Origin: an uncultured Sutterella sp.
GTDB lineage: Bacteria > Pseudomonadota > Gammaproteobacteria > Burkholderiales > Burkholderiaceae_F
DNA length: 64,000 nucleotides
NCBI GenBank assembly: GCA_905212345.1
Contig: CAJMEC010000003.1
Location: 1-64,000, forward strand
Direction of reading: 5' to 3'
This document shows positions 1-9,522 of this stretch, one piece after another. Both the position numbers and the translations under genes were made by a program. The notes under the pieces are model-generated. The model searched no databases. It saw only the letters and a list, made by a program, of their open reading frames with translations, and was not told the DNA's origin. Every line of letters begins with the position of its first letter. The stretch's first letter is position 1.

Positions 1-122
1 ACAACCTAGACTAATTAACTTATATTCCCCTAAAGAATTAGCTTTTCTAATCTATCTCACTTATGAGCAAATGATTCTTCATCCATAAAATAAAAAAATA
101 TTTTTATAAAAAGAGAAAAAAT

Positions 123-1454
123 ATGGATAAGAAAGTCGCTACAAGATACATCCCGATCGGTTTGATGCTGTTTGCTCTTTTCTTTGGCGCCGGTAATTTG
201 ATTTTCCCGGCTTCCATGGGCCAGAACTCCGGCGTTAATGTTTGGTATGCCTTAATCGGTTTTTGTATTACCGGCGTGGGTATGCCACTTTTGAGCGTGA
301 TGGCTATGGGTTACTCCGGTTGCAATGATTTGCAGGAAGCTGCCGGACGCGCTCATCCGCTCTACGGATTGTTTTTTACGATTGTGGCGTATTTGGCGAT
401 TGGTCCTTGCTTTGCTATTCCTCGTACCGGAACGGTTGCTTTTGAAATTGCTGTCAGTCCCTTCTTGGATAAAGAAAGCGTCGAGTTTGGCTTGCCTATC
501 TTTTTGGCGGTGTTTTTCTTGATTTCTTTTTGGCTTTCGGCCACCCCTCAAAAGTTGGTGGATCGTATCGGTAAACTTTTGACGCCTGCATTGGTGCTGA
601 CAATTGTTTTGTTGATTGTGCAATCATTTGTTTCTCCTTTGGGTGAACCTCAAGCTCCGACAAAGGCCTATGCAACGCCTGTGATTGCCGCTGTACAGGG
701 TGTTTTGGATGGCTACAACACGTTGGATGCAATCGCCGCTTTTGTCTTCGCAACCCTTGTGATTAATGTTGTTCGCGAAGACTGTGGTTTGACCGATCGC
801 GCCGAGATCACCAAGCAGGTTTATAAGTCCGGTATTGTGGCTGTTGCTCTGTTGGCTTTCATTTATATTTTTATCGCCAAGATAGGTGCAGAGAGTGTTC
901 CTGCGATCGGCATGCAAACGACCGGCGCTCCGGTGTTGGCCGAATCCGCGAAAATCCTTTTCGGTAACGCAGGCGCTATTATCTTGGCTGTCATTGTGTT
1001 GTTGGCTTGTTGGTCGACCGCCATCGGTTTGATTACTTGTTGCGCAGCCTATTTTCTGAAGTTGACGGGACGCTTTACTTACCTCTATTGGGTGACCGTT
1101 TTCTCAATCGTGTCGTTTTTAGTCGGGATGTTCGGTCTTGAAACCATCATTACCTCAACGGTTCCGGTGCTGATGTTTATTTATCCATTGGCTGTTGTGT
1201 TAATTGTGCTTTTGTTTACCGATAAGTTATTTAATGGCAGACAATGTGTTTACGCTTTTACCATTGGCTTTACATTTATTATGGCGTTGATCAACGGCAT
1301 GGAAACAGCCAATATCAAGTTTGAAGCATTGGAAAATGTTTTAACCACCTACTTACCAATGCATACATTGGGGTTGAGTTGGATTTGGTTTGCATTGATC
1401 GGATACATCTTGGGACTGTTGTGGATGAAATTTGTGCCGGCTAACAATAGCTAA
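123..1454 (+). CDS. brnQ: Branched-chain amino acid:cation symporter, BrnQ (LIVCS) family
   Basis: Inner-membrane carrier of the LIVCS family, which takes up leucine, isoleucine and valine with Na+ or H+. The 443-residue protein matches the family's usual length (about 440). It is hydrophobic throughout, with about 12 predicted membrane helices. The N-terminal stretch 'FFGAGNLIFPASMGQ' (residues about 20-34) is the family signature around the first helix. The ATG follows a purine-rich AAGAGAAAAA. It stands alone, with an AT-rich promoter region before it and about 340 bp of non-coding DNA after it. The family is clear; which of the three amino acids it prefers is not. It fits the amino-acid-centred transport repertoire of the window. 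Confidence 0.93.
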   Translation: MDKKVATRYIPIGLMLFALFFGAGNLIFPASMGQNSGVNVWYALIGFCITGVGMPLLSVMAMGYSGCNDLQEAAGRAHPLYGLFFTIVAYLAIGPCFAIPRTGTVAFEIAVSPFLDKESVEFGLPIFLAVFFLISFWLSATPQKLVDRIGKLLTPALVLTIVLLIVQSFVSPLGEPQAPTKAYATPVIAAVQGVLDGYNTLDAIAAFVFATLVINVVREDCGLTDRAEITKQVYKSGIVAVALLAFIYIFIAKIGAESVPAIGMQTTGAPVLAESAKILFGNAGAIILAVIVLLACWSTAIGLITCCAAYFLKLTGRFTYLYWVTVFSIVSFLVGMFGLETIITSTVPVLMFIYPLAVVLIVLLFTDKLFNGRQCVYAFTIGFTFIMALINGMETANIKFEALENVLTTYLPMHTLGLSWIWFALIGYILGLLWMKFVPANNS

Positions 1455-1503
1455 ACAAATACCTCCGTAAGTCTTATTGTCTTGGCCTGAAAAAGTCTCC
1501 CTC

Positions 1504-1536
1504 CATGTTTGATAGGCAAAGAGCCTATCAAACATG
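1504..1536. repeat. Perfect 14-bp inverted repeat downstream of brnQ
   Basis: Two 14-bp arms (1504-1517 and 1523-1536) pair perfectly around the loop AAAGA. No T-run follows on the plus strand, so it is not a classical intrinsic terminator for brnQ. It may instead be an RNA 3'-end-protecting hairpin. The rest of the 1455-1797 gap holds no gene that I can see. Near its right end is a TATAAT-like -10 hexamer (about 1761-1766) that probably serves queF. Confidence 0.5.
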
Positions 1537-1797
1537 TGTGGCCTGGCCCTAATTCCAAAGAAAGAAATATTGCCGATTTGCGTCATAAATTTTCTCCGTG
1601 CGCAGCTCGTGCGTTTTCATAGTCGCATTTCATGGATTTAATTTTCGATTGTCTTGGTTGATTCTCTTTAGACTTTTAACCAAGCCCTAGAAATAAACAT
1701 ATTTGAAAAGATCTAGACTCATTAAGAGTGTTTATTGAAATGGGTTTGAATTAGAACCTCTATAATCCCCCTATTTGCTATTTTCTCGAGGTTTCAC

Positions 1798-2640
1798 ATG
1801 TCGATTTTGATGCCGGAACCTAAAAATACTCTGCTAGGTAAGGATACAGTCTATAGTGATCAATATAACCCTGGCTTGTTACAGCCGATTTCTCGCGCTC
1901 TAGGGCGTGATGCAATCGGAGACCATCATTTCAAAGGGGTGGATATCTGGCGTTTATATGAACTGTCATGGTTAAACAGCCAAGGCGTGCCGCAAACGGC
2001 GGTGGCTGAGTTGTTTGTGCCGGCCTCGACTCATTCAATTGTTGAATCGAAATCGTTAAAACTGTATGCCGGCTCATTCGCGATGACGCAGATGGGTAGC
2101 CAAGAGGAAGTGGCAAACCGCATGTCTGATGATCTGTCGCTTCGCTTAGGAGGCACGGTTAAGGTAAAGCTTTTCAGCATTCAGAATTATCCGGGACAGG
2201 TGAAAACGATGCCCGGGCTATCTCTTGACCATTTAACGCTTCCTGCGGGCGGTGAAATTTCAACCTATGAAACCGAACCGGGACTTCTTGAGTTTGATCC
2301 GCACTCAAGTGAAATAATTCAAAAGACTTTCTCGACAACCGTTTTTCGTTCTTTGTGTCCGGTAACCGGTCAGCCGGATTTGGCCAGCGTCATGATTAAC
2401 TATAAGGGACGCGCTATTAGCCCAGAGGGCCTTTTAAAGTACCTCGTGTCATATCGATGCCATAAAGGGTTTCACGAGCAGTGTGTTGAGCAGATTTATC
2501 ACGATATGCGCACAGTTTTTCAGCCAGAATTACTCGAAGTGTACGCATGCTTTACCCGACGCGGAGGGATAGATATCAATCCGTTTCGTTCATCGGTTCG
2601 AGAGCTGCCGGACGAGGTTATTCGCGAAATGCGCCAATGA
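1798..2640 (+). CDS. queF: NADPH-dependent 7-cyano-7-deazaguanine (preQ0) reductase QueF
   Basis: Cytosolic enzyme that reduces the nitrile of preQ0 to the amine of preQ1 using NADPH, the last step before insertion into tRNA in queuosine synthesis. At 280 residues it is the long, two-domain (E. coli-type) QueF. The motif 'ESKSLKLY' (about residues 83-90) is the NADPH-binding signature. 'SLCPVTGQPD' carries the catalytic cysteine at about residue 187. The ATG follows a CGAGGTTTCAC region. Later pathway genes (queA-tgt and queH) lie elsewhere in the window, so the pathway is dispersed. I looked for a preQ1 riboswitch upstream and did not see one. Confidence 0.95.
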   Translation: MSILMPEPKNTLLGKDTVYSDQYNPGLLQPISRALGRDAIGDHHFKGVDIWRLYELSWLNSQGVPQTAVAELFVPASTHSIVESKSLKLYAGSFAMTQMGSQEEVANRMSDDLSLRLGGTVKVKLFSIQNYPGQVKTMPGLSLDHLTLPAGGEISTYETEPGLLEFDPHSSEIIQKTFSTTVFRSLCPVTGQPDLASVMINYKGRAISPEGLLKYLVSYRCHKGFHEQCVEQIYHDMRTVFQPELLEVYACFTRRGGIDINPFRSSVRELPDEVIREMRQ

Positions 2641-2697
2641 GGGTTTAAGGTGTGGAGCGCCTGCAACTTGATTGATTCCTTGCTGTCAGTCAAGAAG

Positions 2698-3612
2698 TTA
2701 CTTGTCGGTTTTATCAGAAAGAACGTGATCTCCGTCGAAGTGCGGAATAAATTTGGCGCTATCCGTGCGCCCCACTTGTATAAAACCCTTGGTGATACCA
2801 ATGTTTCTCGCATGACGTACAACTTTTTGATATTCCAGTGTTGTCAGCGGACGATTAATTTCCGGATGTCTGCAGGCTTTAAAGAGCGGCATGTATTGAT
2901 TCATAATCGAAACATAAACTTGGTCGCCAAAAGTTTCATGAATCCAGTCTAAACAACGGCAACTGTCGCGCCATTGCCAAGGCAAGACAAGATGCCGAAT
3001 GATAAGCCCACGTCGAAGTTGTCCGGAACCGTCAAGCTCTGCCGGTCCCGTCATTTCGAACATTGTACGGATTGCCTCAGAGGCATAGTCAAAGTATTTT
3101 GAAACTCCCGAATATTTCTCACCAAAGCGATTGTCAAAATATTTAAGATCCGGAAGAAAGATGTCAATGAGTCCCGAGAGCATTCGTAGAGTCTCAGGCA
3201 GTTCATAGGCGTTGGAGTTGTAAACAATAGGCAGTGTTAAACCGCGCTCTTTTGCCGATAGTAAAGCTTCTCGGATTTGCCGCGTATAGTGACCCGGTGT
3301 GACGAGTTCAATACAGGATGCCCCGCGCTCGGCTTCTTCAAGGAAGATGTCTGCCAGACGTTGGGTCGAAATTTTGATTCCATTGCCTTTTGCACTGATT
3401 TCGTAGTTTTGACAAAAGCAGCAACGCAGATTGCAGTGTGAAAAAAAGATTGTTCCAGCGCCTTTTTTGGCTTCAAGAATCGGCTCTTCCCACGCATGCA
3501 AACTGACGAGGGCAACTTCAATATCGTCGCTTGCTCGACAAATACTACGCTTTAATCCTTCGGGTGTGGAACGATCTGTGTTGCAGTGACGCGGACAAAG
3601 GTTACAGATCAT
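2698..3612 (-). CDS. Radical SAM protein, PflA-like (COG1313 type)
   Basis: Radical S-adenosylmethionine protein of 304 residues. The cluster motif CNLRCCFC (CX3CX2C, about residues 60-67) binds the SAM-cleaving 4Fe-4S cluster. The N-terminus has a second cysteine group, 'CNLCPRHC' (residues 3-10), typical of the COG1313 group annotated as putative pyruvate formate-lyase activating enzymes. No glycyl-radical enzyme is nearby, so the substrate is unknown and an activase role is not shown. The gene is convergent with queF and lies just downstream of ssrA on the same strand. The family call is good; the function is open. Confidence 0.8.
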   Translation of the reverse strand: MICNLCPRHCNTDRSTPEGLKRSICRASDDIEVALVSLHAWEEPILEAKKGAGTIFFSHCNLRCCFCQNYEISAKGNGIKISTQRLADIFLEEAERGASCIELVTPGHYTRQIREALLSAKERGLTLPIVYNSNAYELPETLRMLSGLIDIFLPDLKYFDNRFGEKYSGVSKYFDYASEAIRTMFEMTGPAELDGSGQLRRGLIIRHLVLPWQWRDSCRCLDWIHETFGDQVYVSIMNQYMPLFKACRHPEINRPLTTLEYQKVVRHARNIGITKGFIQVGRTDSAKFIPHFDGDHVLSDKTDK

Positions 3613-3673
3613 ATTTGTAGAAAGCCGGAAGACGGATGTCGTTGATATATTTAACTGTTAAGGCAGGAGCACA

Positions 3674-4042
3674 TGGTGGAGGCGGCGGGAATTGAACCCG
3701 CGTCCAGAAATCGTCCACAGCTGGATCTACATGTTTAGCTAAAACATTTAAAAAATCTTATTTCGCTTTGCGCCCTTTAGCCGGCTCTGACGAAACCAGA
3801 CACTTTAAAATCTCAACACCCCCACAGTGTCCTCAGGGATGTCCAGCCTGTATGATATGAAACCACTGCCGGCGAACCGGCCCGGTCTAGAGGCAAACCG
3901 GTGTGGTCCTCGCCTTAATTAGGCGGCGAGAGCGAAACGCTTATTGTTGGCGTTTATTTTGTTTCCAGCGGATTTACAAGGTGACTGGACCTTGACATGC
4001 ACCAAGCCACTTCGTGACCCCTGTCGAAACCAGGTCGCCCCC
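3674..4042 (-). ncRNA. ssrA: tmRNA (SsrA)
   Basis: Transfer-messenger RNA that rescues stalled ribosomes and tags the unfinished protein for proteolysis. Read on the minus strand, the 5' end GGGGGCG pairs with CGCCTCC just before the 3' ACCA, forming the alanine-type acceptor stem. The 3' end also carries a T-arm (GGGTTCAATTCCCGC). The internal reading frame at 3951-3919 encodes ANNKRFALAA and then TAA, ending in the conserved ALAA. The tag differs from the E. coli tag ANDENYALAA. Length is 369 nt, normal for a one-piece tmRNA. The ends are placed by acceptor-stem pairing. Confidence 0.96.
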
Positions 4043-4263
4043 ATGTGAACTTGTCGGACTGCTAATTATGGATGATTTTCAGAAAAAATGCTGAATCTAC
4101 GCTGAACCATTTGTTTTTTCTGAAAAAATACTCGTCAAATTACTGCGATCATCTCATTTTTGCATTACAATGCGCTTCACTTTTGTTTGATAACAAAGTG
4201 TTTCAAACGATTTATCGTTTTTATTTTTAATAAATCGTGCCGACTTAAACGGCGCAAGGAATT

Positions 4264-4533
4264 ATGGCAAAAGAAGATCTAATTGAAATGAGCGGTGTGG
4301 TGCTTGAAGTTTTGCCCGACGCTCGCTACCGCGTAAAACTTGATAATGGCCATGAACTGGTTGCTTACACGAACGGAAAAATGCGTAAGCACCATATTCG
4401 TATTTTGGCCGGTGATAAAGTCTCCTTGGAACTGTCCCCTTATGATTTAACCAAGGGACGCATCACGTTCCGTCACATTGAAGGTCGCCCGGCTGCAGCG
4501 CCTGCCGCTGGCGCCAATAATCGCCGCCGTTAA
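4264..4533 (+). CDS. infA: Translation initiation factor IF-1
   Basis: Small S1/OB-fold protein that binds the ribosomal A site during initiation with IF-2 and IF-3. The first 70 or so residues match IF-1 closely (start '[15 protein letters not shown]', ending '[10 protein letters not shown]'). The 89-residue protein has an extra alanine-rich, arginine-ended tail (about residues 73-89) compared with the 72-residue E. coli form. Such tails are usual in betaproteobacteria. AAGGAAT precedes the ATG at good spacing, and a strong terminator follows. It is a single-gene unit, divergent from ssrA across a 221-bp AT-rich promoter region. Confidence 0.96.
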   Translation: MAKEDLIEMSGVVLEVLPDARYRVKLDNGHELVAYTNGKMRKHHIRILAGDKVSLELSPYDLTKGRITFRHIEGRPAAAPAAGANNRRR

Positions 4534-4560
4534 TACTCCAACTGTTTGTTGTATTGCTAA

Positions 4561-4592
4561 GGACGCCTGAGGGATTCGGGCGTCCTTTGTTT
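4561..4592 (+). terminator. Intrinsic terminator of infA
   Basis: GGACGCC pairs with GGCGTCC around a purine-rich loop and is followed by a T-rich tract. Confidence 0.8.
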
Positions 4593-4638
4593 GCGTGTAC
4601 AATCATCGCAATACAACTTCCTTACCTGATCGTACATT

Positions 4639-5793
4639 ATGGAATTCGAGCTTTGGTATCTGATCGTTGTGCCCGTGTTGTTTGTTGCGGGTTGGTGGTT
4701 TAGGGGTCTCGACCAACGACAACGCGAGAAAGAACATGAACCCGCGACCTATTACAAAGGAATCAATCTGCTGTTGAACGATCAGCCTGATAAGGCCATT
4801 GATGCGTTTATTGAAGTGGTCCGATTAGATCCGGAAACCATTGAATTGCATCATGCGTTAGGGAATTTATTTAGCCGTCGAGGCGAGTTTGATCGCGCAG
4901 TCCGCATTCATAATCACTTGCTCAATCGGGAAGATTTGCCTGAACATGAACGTTCATTGGCCTTGTTTGAGTTAGGCAATGATTATCTTAAAGCGGGAAT
5001 TTATGATCGCGCCGAAGACAGTTTCCAACGACTTCTAAAAGAACCCGAATATCACTTAGATGCGTTGCGCGCGCTTTTAAAGATTTATTGCACCGAAAAA
5101 GAATGGGAAAAGGCAATTGATATTGCCAATACGTTGGAAAAACAAGCTGGTGAAAACCATCAAGTGGAGATGGGGCATTTTCATTGTGAGCTAGCGGCGC
5201 TGGCTATGCGTGCTAAGCACTATGATCAGGCCCGCGAGGCGTTACAAAAAGCTCTACACGTTGACCGCCATAGTGTTCGCGCTCTCATAATGCTTGGTAA
5301 CTTGGCTATGCTAAACAATGATCCTCAAACGGCGCTTTTACACTGGTCAAAGGTGGAAACGGTTTCGCCCGATTACTTGCCCTTGGTTATGGTGCCGATG
5401 GCTCAAGCTTATGAAGCGTCAGGTCAACACGAGCAGGCTATGAATTTGGTACATCGCGCTCTGGAAGATCACTCTAGTGTGGAAACTCTTTCGATTGCTT
5501 TGGACTTAATTGTTAAAAGTGAAGGGGAGCAGGCTGCTCAAAAGTTCCTCAAAGAAGAACTTGTGCGTCATCCGACGCTGTGGACGTACGAAAAACTGGC
5601 GGAGCTGCGCTTAAAAGACCATCCGCAAGACTCGGAACTCCAATTATTAATTTCATTGTTGAAGCCTTACGTCAGCAGACCCGGCCGCTATCGTTGTTCT
5701 CATTGCGGCTTCAAGGCTAAAGGTTTTCAATGGCTTTGTCCGGGGTGTTCTTCCTGGGGCAGCTACTCTCCCAAGCGAGAAGAAGAAAGTTAA
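4639..5793 (+). CDS. lapB: Lipopolysaccharide assembly protein B (LapB/YciM)
   Basis: Inner-membrane-anchored TPR protein. In E. coli it links LPS synthesis to FtsH-dependent turnover of LpxC. The 384 residues (E. coli 389) have one N-terminal membrane helix ('LIVVPVLFVAGWWF', about 8-21), then tandem TPR repeats over most of the length. The C-terminal rubredoxin-like zinc site has two CXXC pairs ('CSHCG', 'CPGC', about 352-370), as in LapB. The usual upstream partner lapA is absent; infA and its terminator occupy that place. The gene has its own terminator. Confidence 0.93.
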   Translation: MEFELWYLIVVPVLFVAGWWFRGLDQRQREKEHEPATYYKGINLLLNDQPDKAIDAFIEVVRLDPETIELHHALGNLFSRRGEFDRAVRIHNHLLNREDLPEHERSLALFELGNDYLKAGIYDRAEDSFQRLLKEPEYHLDALRALLKIYCTEKEWEKAIDIANTLEKQAGENHQVEMGHFHCELAALAMRAKHYDQAREALQKALHVDRHSVRALIMLGNLAMLNNDPQTALLHWSKVETVSPDYLPLVMVPMAQAYEASGQHEQAMNLVHRALEDHSSVETLSIALDLIVKSEGEQAAQKFLKEELVRHPTLWTYEKLAELRLKDHPQDSELQLLISLLKPYVSRPGRYRCSHCGFKAKGFQWLCPGCSSWGSYSPKREEES

Positions 5794-5800
5794 GAAAAAG

Positions 5801-5838
5801 AAGTCCGAAGGTACAAAATCAAATCTTCGGACTTTTTT
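5801..5838 (+). terminator. Intrinsic terminator of lapB
   Basis: The 10-bp stem AAGTCCGAAG/CTTCGGACTT is followed by a T-run. Confidence 0.85.
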
Positions 5839-5937
5839 GTAATTATTTACATTTTTAAAGGCCTCTCGTCACACTCTTTCGGGCAACATTGCGTACACTT
5901 CACTTTCATGTAATGCCTTTATTTCTAGGGAAATTCA

Positions 5938-6831
5938 ATGTTTAAACGAATCGGTTTGTTCATTTTGACCAACTTGGCTATTTTGGTGATGTTGTCCATC
6001 ATCCTGAACCTGGTGAGCTGGTTCTTCGGGGTGGACTTCTCGCAAATTGCGGGTGCCGGTCAGAATTATGTGTCACTTCTGATTTTCGCCGCTGTTATCG
6101 GTTTTTCGGGCTCAATCATCAGTTTGTTGATGAGTAAGACGATTGCAAAAAGTTCGATGGGAGTCCAGTTGATTGATGTTGATCATCCTCGCAACGAAGT
6201 AGAACGTTGGCTGGTTGTTACCGTTGCAAAGCTAGCTAAGATTAAGGGTGTGGCGATGCCGGAAGTCGGACTTTATCACGGTGAGCCGAATGCATTTGCA
6301 ACCGGACCTTCGAAGAATAATTCTCTGGTTGCCGTGTCCGACGGACTGTTAGCCAGTATGAACAAAGAAGAAGTCGAAGCTGTTTTAGGACACGAAATGA
6401 GCCACGTAGCCAACGGTGACATGGTTACGATGACTTTGATGCAGGGTGTCATTAACACGTTTGTTGTCTTCCTTTCTCGAGTAATTGGTAACATTGTTGA
6501 CCGTGGCATTTTGCGTAACGAAAGTGACGCGCCCGGTGCCGGCTACTACATTACCAGCCTTGTATTGGACATGGTTTTAGGCCTTTTGGGCTCGATGGTT
6601 GTGGCCGCGTTCTCGCGCTATCGCGAATACAGGGCTGATGCCGGTGCCGCTCAAGCGTTGGGTTCTCCTGCTCCTATGATTAACGCTTTGGCTCGTTTAG
6701 GTGGAATGCAATCCTCAGAGTTGCCGGGCAATGTTAAGGGGTTCGGTATCAGCGGAGGAATGGGATCTTTGTTTGCTACGCACCCGCCGATTGAAGCACG
6801 CATCAAAGCACTTCGTGAACTTCAAAACTGA
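5938..6831 (+). CDS. htpX: Membrane zinc metalloprotease HtpX
   Basis: Membrane-embedded M48 peptidase in envelope quality control, acting alongside FtsH on misfolded membrane proteins. The 297 residues (E. coli 293) contain the zinc motif HEMSH at residues 152-156. The third ligand is the glutamate in '[13 protein letters not shown]' (about 225-237). Two helices lie at the N-terminus (about 5-31 and 43-66) and further hydrophobic segments at about 168-185 and 202-222, the usual HtpX topology. '[11 protein letters not shown]' near the end is a family hallmark. The ATG follows TAGGGAAATTCA. It is a single-gene unit with its own terminator. Confidence 0.96.
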   Translation: MFKRIGLFILTNLAILVMLSIILNLVSWFFGVDFSQIAGAGQNYVSLLIFAAVIGFSGSIISLLMSKTIAKSSMGVQLIDVDHPRNEVERWLVVTVAKLAKIKGVAMPEVGLYHGEPNAFATGPSKNNSLVAVSDGLLASMNKEEVEAVLGHEMSHVANGDMVTMTLMQGVINTFVVFLSRVIGNIVDRGILRNESDAPGAGYYITSLVLDMVLGLLGSMVVAAFSRYREYRADAGAAQALGSPAPMINALARLGGMQSSELPGNVKGFGISGGMGSLFATHPPIEARIKALRELQN

Positions 6832-6849
6832 TTTGAATGTAAGAAAGCC

Positions 6850-6884
6850 AAAGGCCTGCCAAAACGGTGGGCCTTTTGTTTTTT
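6850..6884 (+). terminator. Intrinsic terminator of htpX
   Basis: AAAGGCC pairs with GGCCTTT and is followed by a T-rich tail. It separates htpX from the tRNA cluster on the opposite strand. Confidence 0.75.
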
Positions 6885-6917
6885 AAGCTTGGGAATTAAA
6901 GAAAGGGAAGAAGTTGA

Positions 6918-6994
6918 TGGGGTGGGAAATGGGACTCGAACCCACGACAACCGGAATCACAATCCGGGACTCTACCAACTGAGCTATTCCCACC
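6918..6994 (-). tRNA. tRNA-His (GTG)
   Basis: The cloverleaf is complete with an encoded CCA. Anticodon GTG sits in the loop TTGTGAT. An extra 5' G (6994) faces discriminator C73, the histidine-specific -1:73 pair. It is the last gene of a Pro-Arg-His cluster. Confidence 0.96.
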
Positions 6995-7004
6995 ATCAAA
7001 CTTT

Positions 7005-7081
7005 TGGCCCGCCCGACAGGATTCGAACCTGTGACCCTCGGCTTAGAAGGCCGATGCTCTATCCAGCTGAGCTACGGGCGG
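7005..7081 (-). tRNA. tRNA-Arg (TCT)
   Basis: The acceptor stem CCGCCCG/CGGGCGG is intact and CCA is encoded. The anticodon loop CTTCTAA gives TCT. It is the middle member of the minus-strand tRNA cluster. Confidence 0.95.
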
Positions 7082-7100
7082 CTCGACAACTGTCGAAACG

Positions 7101-7177
7101 TGGTCGGGGCGAAGGGATTCGAACCCCCGACATCCTGCTCCCAAAGCAGGCGCGCTACCGGACTGCGCTACGCCCCG
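7101..7177 (-). tRNA. tRNA-Pro (TGG)
   Basis: The acceptor stem CGGGGCG/CGCCCCG is intact and CCA is encoded. The anticodon loop TTTGGGA gives TGG. It is the first gene of the Pro-Arg-His cluster, transcribed away from folP. Confidence 0.95.
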
Positions 7178-7310
7178 CCTCAAGTGCGAATCAGCATTAT
7201 GCAGGAAAAAATAATGAAACGCAATAGTAAAAAGCATTTTTGAATCAAGAAAATTCAAATTGCTACAATCCACGAACCAAATTTGGATTCAGTCAGAAGG
7301 AGAATATGTT

Positions 7311-8162
7311 GTGAAATGGTTATGCGCGGGGCATGAATTCGACATAAAAGTTCCCCTAATTATGGGGATTGTCAATGTAACGCCTGATTCATTTTCCGAT
7401 GGTGGAAACTATGCAACGGAAAAACAGGCTGTGGCTCACGGGTTGACGCTTTTACGTGAAGGAGCCGATATTCTTGATATTGGCGGCGAATCGACAAGGC
7501 CCGGTGCGGCGCCTGTTAGTGAAGAAGAGGAACTGGATCGGGTTATTCCCGTTGTGCAAGAACTGGCAAAAAGTGGAGCCATTATTTCTGTGGATACCAG
7601 TAAAGCCGTGGTGATGAAGGAGGCAATCAAGGCAGGGGCACACATTATTAATGATATCCGTGCGCTGCAAGAGCCCGGGGCCTTGGAAGCTGTGGCAGAA
7701 ACTGATGCAGGTGTCTGTTTGATGCATATGCAAGGAGCGCCGGCGACAATGCAGGACAACCCCAACTATCACCATTTGATCGAAGAGGTCGAGCAATTTC
7801 TAATTCAACAGGCCATTCGGGTAGAAAAAGCCGGAATTGCTCGGGAAAGAATTTGTTTGGATTATGGTTTCGGTTTTGGAAAAACGGTAGAACAAAATTT
7901 TGAGTTATTGGCTCATACGGATTATTTTGCTCGTCTTTCTTATCCTATTTTGGTTGGACTGTCCCGAAAATCCAGCATTGGGGCTGTAACAGGACGAGAT
8001 GTGCATAACCGATTAATTGGATCGGTGACAGGGGCGTTGTTGGCTGCGCAGCGAGGCGCTTCCATTGTTAGGGTTCACGATGTGGCAGCAACGCGTGATG
8101 CGTTTAAAATTTGGCTTATGACAGAAAACCAAAGCCATAAGGATTTATGTTATGACTCGTAA
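7311..8162 (+). CDS. folP: Dihydropteroate synthase
   Basis: Folate pathway enzyme that condenses p-aminobenzoate with the pterin pyrophosphate; the sulfonamide target. Signatures are '[15 protein letters not shown]' near the N-terminus, '[11 protein letters not shown]', and '[15 protein letters not shown]' near the end (the K..R pterin/phosphate site). I chose GTG at 7311 because AGAAGGAG lies 8 bases upstream and the resulting 283 residues match the family (E. coli 282). The upstream TTG at 7260 would add 17 non-family residues. It overlaps glmM by 11 bases and is translationally coupled. FtsH, which often precedes folP, is not here. Confidence 0.95.
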   Translation: MKWLCAGHEFDIKVPLIMGIVNVTPDSFSDGGNYATEKQAVAHGLTLLREGADILDIGGESTRPGAAPVSEEEELDRVIPVVQELAKSGAIISVDTSKAVVMKEAIKAGAHIINDIRALQEPGALEAVAETDAGVCLMHMQGAPATMQDNPNYHHLIEEVEQFLIQQAIRVEKAGIARERICLDYGFGFGKTVEQNFELLAHTDYFARLSYPILVGLSRKSSIGAVTGRDVHNRLIGSVTGALLAAQRGASIVRVHDVAATRDAFKIWLMTENQSHKDLCYDS

Positions 8163-9486
8163 GTATTTTGGTACTGACGGTGTGAGAGGTCGTGTCGGTG
8201 AAGCGCCTATCACGCCGGATTTTGTGATGAAGTTAGGGCAGGCGGCAGGCCGCGTTCTTAGAGGTCGTATTGATGGTCGTCGCCATGTTCGCGTTGTGAT
8301 CGGCAAAGATACGCGTGTCTCTGGCTACATGTTGGAAGCCGCTCTTCAAGCCGGGTTCTCTAGTGCGGGCGTTGACGTTGTGCTGTGCGGTCCTATTCCG
8401 ACCCCCGCGATTGCCTATCTGACACGAGCTCAAAGGGCTGATGCCGGGGTGGTAATCAGCGCCAGTCACAACCCCTACCATGACAACGGCATTAAATTCT
8501 TTTCTGAGTCAGGGACAAAACTTCCAGATGAAGTTGAATTAGAGATTGAAGAAGAGTTGGATAAGGGGTTTTCTTGCGTAGACAGCCGCGAATTGGGTAA
8601 AGCTTGGCGGCTTGAGGATGCGTCAGGTCGATACATCGAATTTTGCAAATCCACGATTGACAGCGCTGTCAATTTAAAAGGACTGCGCATTTTAGTGGAT
8701 TGCGCAAACGGCGCGGCTTATCACGTAGCGCCTGCGGTTTACCATGAGTTAGGCGCAGATGTCTTTACGGTTGGTGATAGCCCGGATGGCTTTAATATCA
8801 ACGATGGTGTTGGCGCAACGCACACGGAATCTTTATCAAAGAAAGTGTTCGAGCGTGGCTGTGATGTCGGCATCGCTTTGGATGGAGATGCTGATCGTTT
8901 AATCATGGCTGATGCAAACGGTCATGTGTATAACGGCGACGAACTGCTTTATGTGATGGTTCGAGACCGTATGATGCATGAAAAGGTATTGGGTGTTGTT
9001 GGCACGTTAATGACAAACTATGCCCTAGAGAAGCGTTTCGCAGAGTTGGACGTTGATTTTGTTCGTGCAAAGGTCGGCGACCGTTACGTTCTGGAGCAGT
9101 TGAAAGCGCGGGATGGTTGGCTTTTCGGCGGAGAAACATCCGGCCACCTGTTGGTTCTGGATTGCCAGACAACGGGTGATGGGATCGTCAGCAGCCTGCA
9201 GATCTTGGCAGCCATGAAACGTCAAGGAAAGACTCTTGCTGAGTTGACTGAAGATCTGAAGCTTTTGCCGCAGGTGTTGATCAATAAACGAATCGAAAAG
9301 GGGTTTGATTGGAAATCGCATCAACCCATGCAAGAGGCGTTAGCCAAGGCTGAGAAAAAACTCAGTGGTCGCGGACGCGTTTTGATTCGTCCCTCGGGAA
9401 CGGAGCCGCTTTTGCGAGTGATGGTTGAAGCCGATGATAAGGCGTTGGCTCAAACGCTGGCGCAATCCATCGCAGATACGCTTTAA
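8152..9486 (+). CDS. glmM: Phosphoglucosamine mutase
   Basis: Interconverts glucosamine-6-phosphate and glucosamine-1-phosphate, feeding UDP-GlcNAc for peptidoglycan and LPS. The 444 residues match the family. '[12 protein letters not shown]' carries the phosphorylated catalytic serine at about residue 105. 'DGDADR' (about 243-248) is the magnesium loop, 'GGETSGH' the sugar-binding loop, and 'RPSGTEP' the phosphate-binding loop near the C-terminus. The start overlaps the end of folP, so the two form one operon closed by the terminator just after the stop. Confidence 0.96.
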   Translation: MTRKYFGTDGVRGRVGEAPITPDFVMKLGQAAGRVLRGRIDGRRHVRVVIGKDTRVSGYMLEAALQAGFSSAGVDVVLCGPIPTPAIAYLTRAQRADAGVVISASHNPYHDNGIKFFSESGTKLPDEVELEIEEELDKGFSCVDSRELGKAWRLEDASGRYIEFCKSTIDSAVNLKGLRILVDCANGAAYHVAPAVYHELGADVFTVGDSPDGFNINDGVGATHTESLSKKVFERGCDVGIALDGDADRLIMADANGHVYNGDELLYVMVRDRMMHEKVLGVVGTLMTNYALEKRFAELDVDFVRAKVGDRYVLEQLKARDGWLFGGETSGHLLVLDCQTTGDGIVSSLQILAAMKRQGKTLAELTEDLKLLPQVLINKRIEKGFDWKSHQPMQEALAKAEKKLSGRGRVLIRPSGTEPLLRVMVEADDKALAQTLAQSIADTL

Positions 9487-9489
9487 ATT

Positions 9490-9514
9490 AAAGGGCCGCG
9501 TTTGCGGCCCTTTG
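9490..9514. terminator. Terminator between glmM and lrgB
   Basis: AAAGGGCCGC/GCGGCCCTTT has a GTTT loop and a T-rich tail. Convergent genes can share it. Confidence 0.8.
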
Positions 9515-9522
9515 TTAAATGA

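Noticed and set aside
1700..1797. PreQ1 riboswitch before queF
   Set aside because: The AGAACCTCTATAA-like words recall one, but the required pseudoknot arrangement and the A-rich tail are not there.
2650..2952. A 100-codon plus-strand frame after queF
   Set aside because: It lies antisense to the radical SAM gene, whose cysteine motifs are clear on the minus strand.
6889..7243. Short plus-strand frames over 6889-7243
   Set aside because: They are translations of the antisense of the three tRNA genes (the typical 'GFEPVTLGLE' type artefact).
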